A stretch of 64,000 nucleotides of DNA from an uncultured Eubacterium sp. (GTDB lineage Bacteria; Bacillota; Clostridia; Lachnospirales; Lachnospiraceae): the NCBI GenBank assembly GCA_934338065.1, contig CAKRGX010000005.1, forward strand, positions 1 to 64,000. Reading direction: 5' to 3'. Positions 45,400 to 55,744 of this stretch are shown here, piece after piece. The position numbers and the translations under genes were made by a program. Within the stretch, counting starts at the first letter, position 1; each line of letters begins with the position of its first letter. The notes under the pieces are model-generated. The model was not told the DNA's origin and did not search any database. It worked only from the letters and a program-made list of their open reading frames with translations.

Positions 45400-46557
45400 C
45401 TAAAATTCAAAACTGCCACTTCCCCGGTTTGGCTGGATGCCAATATTGATCAGTATACCAATCGCCATCATATTTCCGATTAATGATGAAAGACCATTAC
45501 TAAGAAACGGCAAAGGTAATCCGGTATTCGGCAATAATGAAGTTGCTACTCCTATGTTAAAAAATGTTTGAAAACAAAACATAGCCCCAATTCCTACGGC
45601 AATCATCATTCCCATATAATCCTTTGCATTTTTCGCCGCAATAAAACATTTTATAATAATAACAGATAATAATATCAGAATAGCCATACATCCAATAAAG
45701 CCAAATTCCTCACTAATTGGTGTCCAGACAAAATCACTCTCTGTTACATCAACGCTGGTATAGTTCCGTGCTGTACTGTTTCCATCTAATAATTTACCAT
45801 AAAGTCTGCCTGATGCAATGGACAATACGGAGTTATTTTGCTGATACATTACTCCTAATTGTTTGTTTTCGGGATGAAGCCAGCCCATAATACGATCAAG
45901 CTGATATCCACGTAGCAAATGCTGATTTGGCTGTTGGATATACCAGAACAAAAAGCCGATAACCGGTATGATCACTGCTGCGATTGGACCAAGTATCTTA
46001 TGTCCGATTCCTGAACATGCCAGCATCATCGTAAGGATAACTAATAAAACAACACTTGATGAAAGATCCGATTGAATCAGAATAAAAAAAGTTGGCAAGA
46101 TCGTAATCCCTAATGCAAGAAAAAAATTTTTAAATGACTTTAAATTTTCCCGTTTCTTTGCAAAAAAAGCTGCTAAGGTCAAGATCAAAACTATCTTACA
46201 TAACTCAGATGGCTGGAAACTGATAACTTTAAGATTAAGCCAGCGAAAAGATTTTGTATGCTGGTCATCTCCCAACGGTGACAGTTTGGTAGCCGCTGCC
46301 ATCAATGTTGTAATGATATAAATAATCGGAATATACATGCAGATATCATGATAATCAATGACAGTAAAAATTGCAATGATAATCAATCCACCTAATATTC
46401 CTATCATCTGTCTTTTTAATGAAATAGCCGGATTTACAATTGAAATAATGTAGGAACTGATCATTGTTAAAATTAGTACAATCACAACAAGGACTACATC
46501 AATATTTTTCCAATTATACCGTTTGATCTGCAGCCACTGACGGACTCGATTTTTCAT
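45400..46557 (-). CDS. rodA: SEDS glycosyltransferase RodA
   Basis: RodA polymerises lipid II into glycan strands during elongation with its partner PBP2, encoded 2 kb upstream in this operon. It has about ten membrane helices in 385 residues. SEDS motifs are FRWLNLKVISFQPSELCK and a late GLPLPFLSNGLSSLIGNM. Its partners (mreBCD, PBP2) argue for RodA over FtsW. Confidence 0.94.
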   Translation of the reverse strand: MKNRVRQWLQIKRYNWKNIDVVLVVIVLILTMISSYIISIVNPAISLKRQMIGILGGLIIIAIFTVIDYHDICMYIPIIYIITTLMAAATKLSPLGDDQHTKSFRWLNLKVISFQPSELCKIVLILTLAAFFAKKRENLKSFKNFFLALGITILPTFFILIQSDLSSSVVLLVILTMMLACSGIGHKILGPIAAVIIPVIGFLFWYIQQPNQHLLRGYQLDRIMGWLHPENKQLGVMYQQNNSVLSIASGRLYGKLLDGNSTARNYTSVDVTESDFVWTPISEEFGFIGCMAILILLSVIIIKCFIAAKNAKDYMGMMIAVGIGAMFCFQTFFNIGVATSLLPNTGLPLPFLSNGLSSLIGNMMAIGILINIGIQPNRGSGSFEF

Positions 46558-46579
46558 TTAAATCTCCACCTTTACTTTA

Positions 46580-46858
46580 TCATCTTTTTTCTTCCTGTTT
46601 CATATCTTTAATTGGTATATTAGCAAAAAGTGCCGGAACCATGCCATGATTATTTTCAGACTTTGTCTGCTCTATCTTAATATCAATTCCAGCCAGATCA
46701 ATCTCAACATATTTTGATAGTACATAAATGAGATCGTTCTTTATCTGTTCAAGAACATCCGGTGAACAATTTGCCCGGTCTGATACAAGAACCATTTTTA
46801 ACCGGTCTTTGGCAACATGTCCGGATGATTTTCTGCTAAAAAAATCAGTTATTCTCAT
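46580..46858 (-). CDS. minE: Division-site topological factor MinE
   Basis: MinE triggers MinD ATP hydrolysis and drives its pole-to-pole pattern. The 92-residue protein has the RLKMVLVSDRANCSPDVLEQIKNDL segment and the N-terminal amphipathic helix MRITDFFSRK. ATG 46858 is best placed (nine bases after AGGAG); ATG 46867 abuts the ribosome site. Both MinE and DivIVA are in this window, so the Min system may have both oscillating and polar parts. Confidence 0.94.
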   Translation of the reverse strand: MRITDFFSRKSSGHVAKDRLKMVLVSDRANCSPDVLEQIKNDLIYVLSKYVEIDLAGIDIKIEQTKSENNHGMVPALFANIPIKDMKQEEKR

Positions 46859-46870
46859 ATTCATCATCTC

Positions 46871-47659
46871 CTAACTCTTTAACTTGTTTCTCAATAAAGA
46901 GAAAAAACCGCGTTTAGGAAACAAATCTAAAAATGGAACATCTTCACCCGCAACACGTTGACATATATTTTCATAAGCTTGTCCTGCCAGCGTATGATTT
47001 CCTACTAATGGTTCTCCCTGGTTTGTCGCAATAACAATATTTTCGTCATCCGGAACTACTCCAAGAAGGTCGACCGCTAAGATTTCAACAACATCATCAC
47101 TTGACATCATATCACCTTTACGTACCATATCGGCACGAAGCCGGTTCACTACTAATTTGATGTTGCGGATTTCATTGGCTTCTAATAAACCAATAATACG
47201 ATCCGCATCCCGTACTGCAGATACCTCCGGTGTTGTCACAACAATAGAACGATCTGCACCGGCAATAGCATTTTTAAACCCCTGTTCAATTCCTGCAGGG
47301 CAGTCTAACAGTATGTAATCAAATTCCTCACGCAGTTCATCGGTAAGCTTTATCATTTGTTCCGGAGTTACAGCGTCCTTATCTCTTGTCTGGGCGGAAG
47401 GAAGCAAGAAAAGATTCGGATAACGCTTGTCCTTGATCAGTGCCTGTTTCAAACGGCAATTTCCTTCTATCACGTCGACTAAGTTGTATACAATTCGATT
47501 TTCCAAACCCATTACAACATCAAGGTTTCTCAGCCCAATATCGGTATCGATTAAAACAACTTTGTACCCTTCCTTTGCTAATCCCGTTCCTACATTTGCT
47601 GTTGTCGTTGTCTTCCCGACACCACCCTTCCCGGATGTAATAACAATTACTTCACTCAT
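46871..47659 (-). CDS. minD: Septum-site ATPase MinD
   Basis: MinD is a deviant-Walker ATPase that brings MinC to the membrane. The deviant P-loop SGKGGVGKTTTTANVG is at about 8-23, and IDTDIGLRNLDVVMG and ILLDCPAGIEQG follow. The C-terminal amphipathic helix (FFSLLRNKLK) is present. GGAGG precedes ATG 47659; the in-frame ATG at 47671 overlaps that site. Confidence 0.97.
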   Translation of the reverse strand: MSEVIVITSGKGGVGKTTTTANVGTGLAKEGYKVVLIDTDIGLRNLDVVMGLENRIVYNLVDVIEGNCRLKQALIKDKRYPNLFLLPSAQTRDKDAVTPEQMIKLTDELREEFDYILLDCPAGIEQGFKNAIAGADRSIVVTTPEVSAVRDADRIIGLLEANEIRNIKLVVNRLRADMVRKGDMMSSDDVVEILAVDLLGVVPDDENIVIATNQGEPLVGNHTLAGQAYENICQRVAGEDVPFLDLFPKRGFFSLLRNKLKS

Positions 47660-47690
47660 GATAACCTCCATATGCCTTGTTTACAATAAT

Positions 47691-48356
47691 TTATACAGTT
47701 ATATTTGTCAAAGATGTTCTAGACAAATCATCAATGTATATTGCCCCATCTCGCAGATAGGCTATCTGAGGTACGTTTGAAATATTTTCTTTATCATCAT
47801 CAGCTCTTGCTATAACATCACTTATCCTAACCTGAATCGGATTCATTCTTGAAGCAACAATAAAAGCGTATTCTTTACCAGATGCGCCGGCATACACAGT
47901 GCCATTTAGTTTTCCAAGTATGACAATATTTCCTGTAGAAACAACTTGTGCACCGGCATTAACATCTCCTAATATAACGATACTCGTTTCAAATTCCATC
48001 ACTTGTCCAGAACGAAGACTTCCTTTAAAAAATTGCCCGGAATTATTATGAATTGACATCAGATGTTCTTGAAGCGAGTGTTCATAAAGACTCTCGCGTT
48101 CGGCATCCTCATCAATTACACACACAATCTTTAATTTTGAGTTTTCTTGAATTGTTCTGATAAGAACGGATTCTTCCTCTTCTGAAAGTTCCCTGCCATC
48201 AAAGGCAACTACTACCTGATTATCTCCTAAAAATTCGGTATTATCCTGAAATTTACGTATGACCTCGCCAATTAATTTTTCAAAGGAAAGCTGGTCATCT
48301 AAAACAATACGTATTCCCGCTTTATTCCCTTTCAGCATAACAGCTTCTTTATTCAT
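47691..48356 (-). CDS. minC: Septum-site inhibitor MinC
   Basis: MinC blocks FtsZ polymers away from midcell. The N-terminal alpha/beta domain (about 1-100) is variable. The C-terminal beta-helix (about 115-215) has GSLRSGQVMEFETSIVILGDVNAGAQVVSTGNIVILGKLNGTVYAG, a clear MinC hallmark. AAGGGGG precedes the ATG. Confidence 0.95.
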   Translation of the reverse strand: MNKEAVMLKGNKAGIRIVLDDQLSFEKLIGEVIRKFQDNTEFLGDNQVVVAFDGRELSEEEESVLIRTIQENSKLKIVCVIDEDAERESLYEHSLQEHLMSIHNNSGQFFKGSLRSGQVMEFETSIVILGDVNAGAQVVSTGNIVILGKLNGTVYAGASGKEYAFIVASRMNPIQVRISDVIARADDDKENISNVPQIAYLRDGAIYIDDLSRTSLTNITV

Positions 48357-48367
48357 GATTGCCCCCT

Positions 48368-51220
48368 TTAATCTGTCTGACGGCTTGAGCTGATTGTCGG
48401 ACTAGATACCTTTTGATTGAGCAATTTCTTCCGAGCTCCCTTATCATAGTAGTATTTATAAACATTACTTGCTAACTCGGCTGCATTCGAAGATGTAAAA
48501 CCATTTGGAATAACAACCGTTACTGATATCTCCGGATTTTCATACGGTGCAAAGCTGACAAATAATGCATGGTTAGGTTCATTATCTGTAATCTGGGCAG
48601 TACCTGTTTTACCAGCTACCGTAACGGGTACCTTTTGAAACAACGTCTTGATACTGCCTGCATTTACTACATTATTCATTCCGGTTTTTATTGCAGGCAG
48701 AGTCGATGATTTAAAATTAAGTTTATTACGCACACTGGCATTGTTCTTTTGTTTTTCTCCTGATCTGGTATTTTTAAATTTATCAACCAGCGTCAGATTA
48801 TAACAAGTACCACCATTTGCTATCGTAGTTACATATCTTGACAATTGTGTTGGTGTATAACTATTCGAGCCTTGTCCTATAGCAGAACGAACGATATCAA
48901 TGTCTGAAAAAGAAGGTTCCGCTTCGGATAATTCAATTCCTGATTTTTCGGTTAAGCCATACTTGTTTGCGTATTTTTTGAGCTTTGCCAGGCCTTTTTC
49001 ATTATCAACCAGCGTCTTATGTCCATTTCCTAACCGGTATCCCATTTCATAGAAGAAATAGTTACACGAATGTTGAATCGCCTGGGATACATTAATGCTC
49101 CCATGAGAAACATTACTCCAGCATTTTGGCCATGGTTTATTTATTTTAGTGAATTGTACACGATCCGTCACTTTAGAATAAGAATCAATGATACCTTCCT
49201 CCAATGATGTTGTGGCTGTTACCATTTTAAAAGTAGAACCGGGTGCTGTCTTTTGTTGCGTCGCACGATTTAATAATGCTGATGCACTGCTTGTGCTGAT
49301 CTTTGCATAATAATCGCTATCTACGGAATTTGCAAATTTGTTATTATCATAGCTTGGATAAGATACCAAAGCTTTGACTTTTCCTGTTTTCACATCTGTG
49401 ATGATGACTGAACACGAACAAGGAGTTAATCCCAATTCTCCCGGTGATATTTCAAGAGACCGAATCTTTGATCGCAAAAAATCATAAGGTGCTGTCATCC
49501 CCGTATTTAATTTGGCGTATGCCGTAGTATTCTTTTTCAGAATTCCCTGATCGTACAATAACATACAGATCTGTCTTCCAGTGATTGTCCCTTTTTCCAC
49601 CATGGAATGATAAACCTTTTTATCAAAGGAAAGATCATCCGCAATGGTCTCCAGAATATAAGAAACAATTTTCTCAAAAACTTCTTCTGAACTATAATAA
49701 TTGTTATCAACTTCCAAATTATCCAGATTTATCCAATTATTTTTTATTGCATACATCAAAAATTCACTCAGACTTAATTTAGCATTAATATATTTTTTAT
49801 AAGTAGCATCCGTAGTATCCATAGTGTCTACATTGAAGATCTGTGTGCTTTTTAACATAGAAAAAATATAGTCGAGATAACTGTTAACCGTTTTTGACAA
49901 TTCCTTTCCATGAGACTTCGATGATACCGTTAATTGCCTTTTTACACTATTTATGGCATTCTTTTTAGCCTTTGTAAATGCTCTATATACAGATTTTTCA
50001 AGTGATGTTGCCTTATTCTTTGAAAAATGTGTAACATCTACAATGCTGTTTTGAAGGATTGCATCATATACATCGTATATCGATATCAAAATACCGGAAG
50101 CTTTTTTCCCTTTTGTACCATGACTTTTCCCATTCACAAGTTTCGATGTAACAATTCCTGCAATCTGCTTTTCTGCCAGTTTATAGGTAGCTTTTTGTAA
50201 TTCCGAATCAACGGTGAGATAAATATCATCACCAGCTACCGCATTCTTTGTTTTTTTTGAACTGACAACGCGTGAGCTGCTATCAATGATCAAAGTTTCT
50301 GAACCTTTCTTTCCTTTTAGCTTATCCTCATATATTTTTTCAATCCCTGTTTTACCAATCTGATCTGCAGATGTATACTCAGTATTTTTATCTTTATCTT
50401 TCATCTCAGCCAATGTTTCTGATGAAATAAGTCCGGTGTACCCGACAATATGTGAAAAATACTCGCTATCGTAATACACCCGGTTCATCTGTGTTGACAC
50501 TTCAACACCAGGTAACTGTGCAGAACTTTCTTTGATGGCAGCAACTGTTCTATCTGATACATTGGAGCTTAATGTAATTGGTTCATATTTTGAATATGTG
50601 TTCATTAACAAAGCATAACGTACTGCCATAATACGGATAGCCTGCTCATCCGTATAATTTTCCTCTTTATCAAAGAAATGTATTGTATTTACTTTATCTT
50701 CCGTCCGAATATAGTGGAATAACTCTTCCGCTGTCATATTTTTTTCTGTTTCTTTTAGTTTTCTTGTTGCTGTACAGAAGAAAATATCTTTTTTAAAACG
50801 TATCTCCGCACCATGATTTATATTAAATTTAAAAGTTCCTTTTTTAGTACGTGTGATTGGGAAATCAAGATCCAGTTTATCTCCATATTTTTCAATGAGT
50901 TCAATGCATTTTAAAATCATTGCATTTTTTTCAACATTTTTCTTTAATTCCCCGGAATCTTCTAATGTGATCGAGTAGCTCTGCTCATTGCTTACCAGTA
51001 GTTTCCCATTACAATCGTAAATTTTTCCTCTCGCACTTTTTATTGTTTTGATCTTTTGCTTTTGTAAAGATGCCTCTTTATCATAGGTTTCGCCATTAAT
51101 GATCTGAAGATAAAACATGCGTCCGATCAGTATACTAAACAACACAACATAGGTAACGATCAAACTGAAGAATCTCGATTTTACTATCGTTTTCAAAAAA
51201 TCAAGTACACCGTCAAACAC
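48368..51220 (-). CDS. mrdA: Penicillin-binding protein 2 (elongation transpeptidase)
   Basis: This class B PBP crosslinks new wall with RodA. There is one membrane helix near residues 15-35, a PBP dimer region, then the transpeptidase with SxxK (STFK, about 660), SxN (SCN, about 719) and KTGT (about 869). At 950 residues it is longer than E. coli PBP2 (633). A Lys/Ser-rich stretch of about 240 residues (around 340-590) separates the two parts, as in several clostridia. The start is GTG after AGGAGG. It lies between mreD and minC. Confidence 0.94.
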   Translation of the reverse strand: MFDGVLDFLKTIVKSRFFSLIVTYVVLFSILIGRMFYLQIINGETYDKEASLQKQKIKTIKSARGKIYDCNGKLLVSNEQSYSITLEDSGELKKNVEKNAMILKCIELIEKYGDKLDLDFPITRTKKGTFKFNINHGAEIRFKKDIFFCTATRKLKETEKNMTAEELFHYIRTEDKVNTIHFFDKEENYTDEQAIRIMAVRYALLMNTYSKYEPITLSSNVSDRTVAAIKESSAQLPGVEVSTQMNRVYYDSEYFSHIVGYTGLISSETLAEMKDKDKNTEYTSADQIGKTGIEKIYEDKLKGKKGSETLIIDSSSRVVSSKKTKNAVAGDDIYLTVDSELQKATYKLAEKQIAGIVTSKLVNGKSHGTKGKKASGILISIYDVYDAILQNSIVDVTHFSKNKATSLEKSVYRAFTKAKKNAINSVKRQLTVSSKSHGKELSKTVNSYLDYIFSMLKSTQIFNVDTMDTTDATYKKYINAKLSLSEFLMYAIKNNWINLDNLEVDNNYYSSEEVFEKIVSYILETIADDLSFDKKVYHSMVEKGTITGRQICMLLYDQGILKKNTTAYAKLNTGMTAPYDFLRSKIRSLEISPGELGLTPCSCSVIITDVKTGKVKALVSYPSYDNNKFANSVDSDYYAKISTSSASALLNRATQQKTAPGSTFKMVTATTSLEEGIIDSYSKVTDRVQFTKINKPWPKCWSNVSHGSINVSQAIQHSCNYFFYEMGYRLGNGHKTLVDNEKGLAKLKKYANKYGLTEKSGIELSEAEPSFSDIDIVRSAIGQGSNSYTPTQLSRYVTTIANGGTCYNLTLVDKFKNTRSGEKQKNNASVRNKLNFKSSTLPAIKTGMNNVVNAGSIKTLFQKVPVTVAGKTGTAQITDNEPNHALFVSFAPYENPEISVTVVIPNGFTSSNAAELASNVYKYYYDKGARKKLLNQKVSSPTISSSRQTD

Positions 51221-51222
51221 AC

Positions 51223-51729
51223 TTATACCTCCTCTCTATCCTGGCCGAACTTACTTTCGACTGCAGCAATAATTCGATATACAACAATTCCAACCAAAGT
51301 TGTATAAAGAATCTCGGGCAAAAATTTATGAACAAAATAAAAGAAAAAATGTAATCTTCCCCGCATCAAAAATTCTGTTATATAATAATAAAAGCAGTAA
51401 ACCAGATCACTTATAGCAATCAAAACCGTTGGAAGCAGCAAAGTATCAGTGAAATATAATTTCCGGCAGAAGCCGACCAAAAAGCCAAGTGTCATAAAGA
51501 TAAATGCATATAACCCAATAACACTTCCATACATCATATCAAGCATTATTCCACTGGTAAAACCGATAACCAGACCGGATGTCCGCCCTCTTAGATAAGC
51601 ATAAGAGATTGTTATCACCAGCATTAGATTTGGCACCACATCGGCCAGTGCGATTGTTTTGAATATTGTTGTCTGTAAAAGAAATGCCGCCATAATAAAT
51701 ACAATAGCAATCAGCTTTTTCTTAATCAT
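51223..51729 (-). CDS. mreD: Rod-shape determining protein MreD
   Basis: The 168-residue membrane protein has about five helices. It links MreC to the elongation complex. The SYAYLRGRTSGLVIGFTSGIMLDMMYG stretch is typical. It overlaps mreC by 8 bases. Confidence 0.92.
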   Translation of the reverse strand: MIKKKLIAIVFIMAAFLLQTTIFKTIALADVVPNLMLVITISYAYLRGRTSGLVIGFTSGIMLDMMYGSVIGLYAFIFMTLGFLVGFCRKLYFTDTLLLPTVLIAISDLVYCFYYYITEFLMRGRLHFFFYFVHKFLPEILYTTLVGIVVYRIIAAVESKFGQDREEV

Positions 51730-52597
51730 ATGTCTTAATATCCTCGATTTCCGAATTGTCTTTCAGTTGTGTAATCACTAATACATTCTCTAACTGATCA
51801 AAATCAACAATAGGTGTCAGATGCGCCGTCTTTGACTGAGAAGATTCATCGTTTACAATATCCTTGACATAACCAACGGATAAGCCCTGTAAAAATTTAT
51901 CACTTACATGGGAAGTAACGACTTCATCACCTTCTTTAATCTTGGCAGAATTTGAAATCATTTCCACATCAATGTATCCGTGATAAATGCTTTCCATATT
52001 TCCTTTTACGATGCATGTTTCCCCGGTAGCCTCAAACATTGCACTAACGTTACTTTTATCATCAATAATAGCACGTACCTTGGCATAAGAAGTTCCCACT
52101 TCTGATACAATACCTACCAATCCGTTTCCTGCAATGACATTCATATCAACTTTAATGCCATCTTTCTTCCCTTTATCAATCGTAAAAACATGGAACCAGT
52201 TGTTACCGTCCCTGCTGATCACCCTCGCTGCCACTTTCGGATAGTCCGGATATTTTTTGTCAAGTTTGTATAATTTCCGGTAATTACCCAGCTCCGTATT
52301 TTCATGTGCTAAAATTTTATTATCATAGCTTAGTTCACTTAACTTTTTTTGCAGTTCTTTGTTTTCTGCAAGTAATTTTTCCTTACTGTTTAACAGATCT
52401 GTCTTATCCGATATATATCGTCCTACGGAATTAATCCCCTTTTGCATAGGTGTAACAATATTTCCTAAAGCAGATTTGACAGTAGAAAAACGATCCGTAA
52501 ATTTAAATGACAGCAAAACAAGGATAACACACAAAATAGAAAGACAAATGTAAAGTATTTTAGGATGTATCCAGTTTTTCTTCCTGCGTCTCTTCAT
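51722..52597 (-). CDS. mreC: Rod-shape determining protein MreC
   Basis: MreC is a single-pass protein whose outer beta domains stabilise PBP2. There is a membrane helix at about 11-30, a coiled coil at 65-110 (LLAENKELQKKLSEL) and beta domains from 120 (VAARVISRDGNNWFHVFTIDKGKKDGI). The 291-residue length is normal. Confidence 0.95.
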   Translation of the reverse strand: MKRRRKKNWIHPKILYICLSILCVILVLLSFKFTDRFSTVKSALGNIVTPMQKGINSVGRYISDKTDLLNSKEKLLAENKELQKKLSELSYDNKILAHENTELGNYRKLYKLDKKYPDYPKVAARVISRDGNNWFHVFTIDKGKKDGIKVDMNVIAGNGLVGIVSEVGTSYAKVRAIIDDKSNVSAMFEATGETCIVKGNMESIYHGYIDVEMISNSAKIKEGDEVVTSHVSDKFLQGLSVGYVKDIVNDESSQSKTAHLTPIVDFDQLENVLVITQLKDNSEIEDIKTYD

Positions 52598-52619
52598 GAT
52601 AACCTCCCAAAAACTAAAA

Positions 52620-53612
52620 TCAAACGGTAAGTTTTGCTAATTGCGGATCTTCTATAATAGCTCCCAATCCCAGAACAACCGTGCTTTCCGGATCCTCACA
52701 AAGATTCACCTTCAAGCCAAGCTGATCATAAACAAATTGTCCCAGATCTCTGATCTTACTAGATCCTCCGGTGAGATAAACACCGGCTTTGTAAATATCC
52801 GAAGAAATCTCCGGTGGTGTTCTCTCGAGAATGATCTTGACAGAATCTACAATGCTCTGGAATAATTCAGCAAGAGCTTCATGAACTTCCTGACCGGATA
52901 CCGTAATCTCACTAGGCAGACCGGTAACAAGATTTCTGCCACATACATCAATCGTATCGGTATTTACATAAGCTGCTCCAATTGCCATCTTGATCTGTTC
53001 TGCTGTTTTTTCACCAATAACAAAACTTTTGTCTTTTTTTATTTTATTGATGATTGCCTCATCAAAGCGATTGCCACCAACAGGAATAAGACGGCTTAAA
53101 ACAATTCCGCCAAGAGACAGAACGGAAATCTCTGTTGTGTTTGCACCAATATCAACAACCAGTGTTCCTGTTGACTTGGTAATATCCAGATTCATACCTA
53201 ATGCATCTGCAATCGGTTTTTCCACAACATGAATCTTATGAGGCTTTAGATTTGTATTGGTGATCAGATCAAAGTAGGCACGTTTTTCTACTTCCGTAAT
53301 ATCCGTAGGTACGGCAATATAATAATCAGCTCCTTTAAGCTTACGTTTACCATCCAATTCCAAAAAGAAATAATCAATCATTGACTGCATATTTCCTATG
53401 TCAGCAATCACACCATTTTTGACCGGATAGGATACCTGTATGTTGGCTGGTGCCTTCTCATACATTTCATATGCTTCATTTCCAACCGCAAATGTATGCG
53501 ATTTATTGTAGATTGCAATCACACTTTTCTCATGTAGGATTACGCCATCATGATTTTTATAAAATTTGATCGAACTGGTTCCAAAATCAATACCTATTGC
53601 TTTTCCTGCCAT
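52620..53612 (-). CDS. mreB: Actin-like rod-shape protein MreB
   Basis: MreB forms membrane-bound filaments that orient elongation. The phosphate 1 loop is GIDFGTSSIKFY, somewhat altered from the usual GTANTL. YPVKNGVIADI, PTDITEVEKRAYFDL, VVDIGANTTEISVLSLGGIV and GVYLTGGSS follow. The 330-residue length is normal. The divergent first loop sets it apart from most MreB/Mbl proteins but the family is clear. Confidence 0.93.
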   Translation of the reverse strand: MAGKAIGIDFGTSSIKFYKNHDGVILHEKSVIAIYNKSHTFAVGNEAYEMYEKAPANIQVSYPVKNGVIADIGNMQSMIDYFFLELDGKRKLKGADYYIAVPTDITEVEKRAYFDLITNTNLKPHKIHVVEKPIADALGMNLDITKSTGTLVVDIGANTTEISVLSLGGIVLSRLIPVGGNRFDEAIINKIKKDKSFVIGEKTAEQIKMAIGAAYVNTDTIDVCGRNLVTGLPSEITVSGQEVHEALAELFQSIVDSVKIILERTPPEISSDIYKAGVYLTGGSSKIRDLGQFVYDQLGLKVNLCEDPESTVVLGLGAIIEDPQLAKLTV

Positions 53613-53633
53613 AACACTCTTCCTCTCGAATTC

Positions 53634-54332
53634 TTAAATAAGTCCTCTTTCTTTTAAACTAACGTATCGGTTGTCGCCAATAATAATATGATCCGTTAAA
53701 GGGATTCCTAATTCATCGGACGCCTTTACCAAACGCTTTGTAACAACCACATCTTCTTCGCTCGGTGTCGGATCACCGGTCGGATGGTTGTGAAGTACAA
53801 CGTATTGTGCTGCATCATGTAGTAATGCCAGACGAAGTAATTCTCTTGGCTGAACGATGGAACTTTGAACTCCGCCCTTAAAAACAACCTGATCATATAA
53901 AAGTCTTCCTCTTGTATCGAGATATGCTGCCACAAGATGTTCTGTCTCCGCATTACGCATCTCTTCCATAAAATAAGCCGCCAACTGTTTCGGGCGGCAA
54001 AAATAAGGAGCAGTACTCTTACATTCCCTGGCTAATCGTTTTGACAACTCCACCGCACACAAAATCTGAATTGCTTTCACCCGTCCTATCCCTGATATTT
54101 TCATTAAATCTTTTTGTGTCAGATGATGCAGCCCCAACAGTCCTTTATATGATGGGTGAAGCTGTAGGATTTCCATCGCAAGGGATAAACTTGTCCGTTC
54201 TTTTGTTCCTGATTTTATTAAAACGGCAAGCAATTCCGGATTCGATAACGCTTTAGCACCAGATCTTTCACATTTTTCATAGGGACGTTCTGAAAAAGGC
54301 AATTCTTTCATAGTAAAATTATCTTTTTTCAT
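53634..54332 (-). CDS. radC: RadC family JAB/MPN-domain protein
   Basis: The N-terminal UPF0758 helix-hairpin region (about 1-105, ending SGIGRVKAIQILCAVE) and a C-terminal JAB domain carry the metal motif HNHPTGDPTPSEED. A role in DNA repair was claimed long ago but later doubted. Its place before mreB is conserved in Firmicutes. The start has AAAGGAG at five bases. A TATAAT (54363-54358, minus strand) lies upstream, with no strong -35. Confidence 0.93.
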   Translation of the reverse strand: MKKDNFTMKELPFSERPYEKCERSGAKALSNPELLAVLIKSGTKERTSLSLAMEILQLHPSYKGLLGLHHLTQKDLMKISGIGRVKAIQILCAVELSKRLARECKSTAPYFCRPKQLAAYFMEEMRNAETEHLVAAYLDTRGRLLYDQVVFKGGVQSSIVQPRELLRLALLHDAAQYVVLHNHPTGDPTPSEEDVVVTKRLVKASDELGIPLTDHIIIGDNRYVSLKERGLI

Positions 54333-54445
54333 TCAGGCTCCTTTCATAGAGACCCAAATTATACCTAAACAAAAATATTTTAACATATTCCCATAAAAAA
54401 GTATACCTAATAACTCATTTTTTGTGTGAATTTTCTTTGTCTTTT

Positions 54446-55744
54446 TTACTTTTTATGCGGCAATTCGACAAATCCGCCATCTATCATATTTTGTAATGTC
54501 TTTATAATTCCTAATTTCCCATGCGGCCAGGTAATACCTCCTTGAAAATATACACTATAGGGCGGTTCAATCGGGGCATCTGCGCTCAGTTCGATGGAGG
54601 ATCCCTGAACAAAGGCACCTGCCGCCATGATCACATCACTGTGATAGCCTGGCATCGCATATGGCTCAGGAAGAACATAAGAATCTACCGGTGCCGCCTG
54701 TTGAATTCCCTGGCAAAAAGCAATGATTCTTTCCGGACTGCCAAACGCAATTGCCTGAATGATATCATTTCTCTCATCATCCCCGCCCGGACTTGCTTTA
54801 AACCCAAGCTTTTCATATAAATTTGCCGCAAACACTGCTGATTTCAAGGCACTGGCAACTACTGTTGGTGCCAGAAATAATCCCTGATAGAAAGAATGAT
54901 TCGCCTGCAGGGAGGCACCTACTTCTTTACCAAGTCCCGGTGCTGTAAGACGATATGCCGCAAGATCTACCAGCTCTTTTTTTCCAACAATATATCCTCC
55001 CATAGGAGCCAGACCGCCGCCGGGATTTTTGATCAGTGAGCCGACACAGATATCTGCGCCTGCCTCCGTTGGTTCAATTGTATCAACAAATTCTCCATAA
55101 CAGTTGTCTACCATACAAATCACATCCGGTTTGATTCCCTTAATAAATGAAATCAATTGACCAATCTGCTGAACCGAGAATGTTTTTCTCATTGCATATC
55201 CTTTCGATCGCTGGATTGTTACCAATTTAGTTTTTTCATTAATGGCTTCACGGATTGCATCATAGTCAAATTCACTATCTCCAATCAAATCCACCTGTCG
55301 ATAAGAAATACCAAATTCACGTAAGGAACCTTTCGTATGAGTCCCTTCCATGCCAATAATCCCTTCTAATGTATCGTATGGTTTACCAACCGGAGATAAC
55401 AATTCATCACCCGGACGCAAAATAGCAGACAATGCAATCGTAAGCGCATGTGTTCCACAAGTAATCTGTGACCGCACCAGGGCATCCTCAGCATGAAAAA
55501 TATCAGCATAAACGACTTCTAACGTATCACGTCCACTATCATTATACCCATATCCGGTTGACCCCCATAAATGGCTTTCGCTCACTTTATTCTTTTGCAT
55601 GGCATGAATAACTTTTAATTGGTTGATTTCAGCAACTGCATCAATATCGGCAAATCTGCCTTCAATATTTTTTAATACTTCATCAGAAAAAGCAATCACA
55701 TCTTCTCCTATTCCAAATTCCGCATACATATCTTTTACTGTCAT
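54446..55744 (-). CDS. Methionine gamma-lyase family PLP protein (YnbB-like)
   Basis: This is a fold type I PLP enzyme of the group once called aluminium resistance protein. The PLP lysine lies in the GSLIKNPGGGLAPMGGYI segment; HALTIALSAILRPGDEL and CMVDNCYGEFVD are family hallmarks. The 432-residue length is normal. The reaction is not established for this branch. It follows miaA with a 4-base overlap, much as ynbB lies near miaA in B. subtilis. Confidence 0.9.
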   Translation of the reverse strand: MTVKDMYAEFGIGEDVIAFSDEVLKNIEGRFADIDAVAEINQLKVIHAMQKNKVSESHLWGSTGYGYNDSGRDTLEVVYADIFHAEDALVRSQITCGTHALTIALSAILRPGDELLSPVGKPYDTLEGIIGMEGTHTKGSLREFGISYRQVDLIGDSEFDYDAIREAINEKTKLVTIQRSKGYAMRKTFSVQQIGQLISFIKGIKPDVICMVDNCYGEFVDTIEPTEAGADICVGSLIKNPGGGLAPMGGYIVGKKELVDLAAYRLTAPGLGKEVGASLQANHSFYQGLFLAPTVVASALKSAVFAANLYEKLGFKASPGGDDERNDIIQAIAFGSPERIIAFCQGIQQAAPVDSYVLPEPYAMPGYHSDVIMAAGAFVQGSSIELSADAPIEPPYSVYFQGGITWPHGKLGIIKTLQNMIDGGFVELPHKK

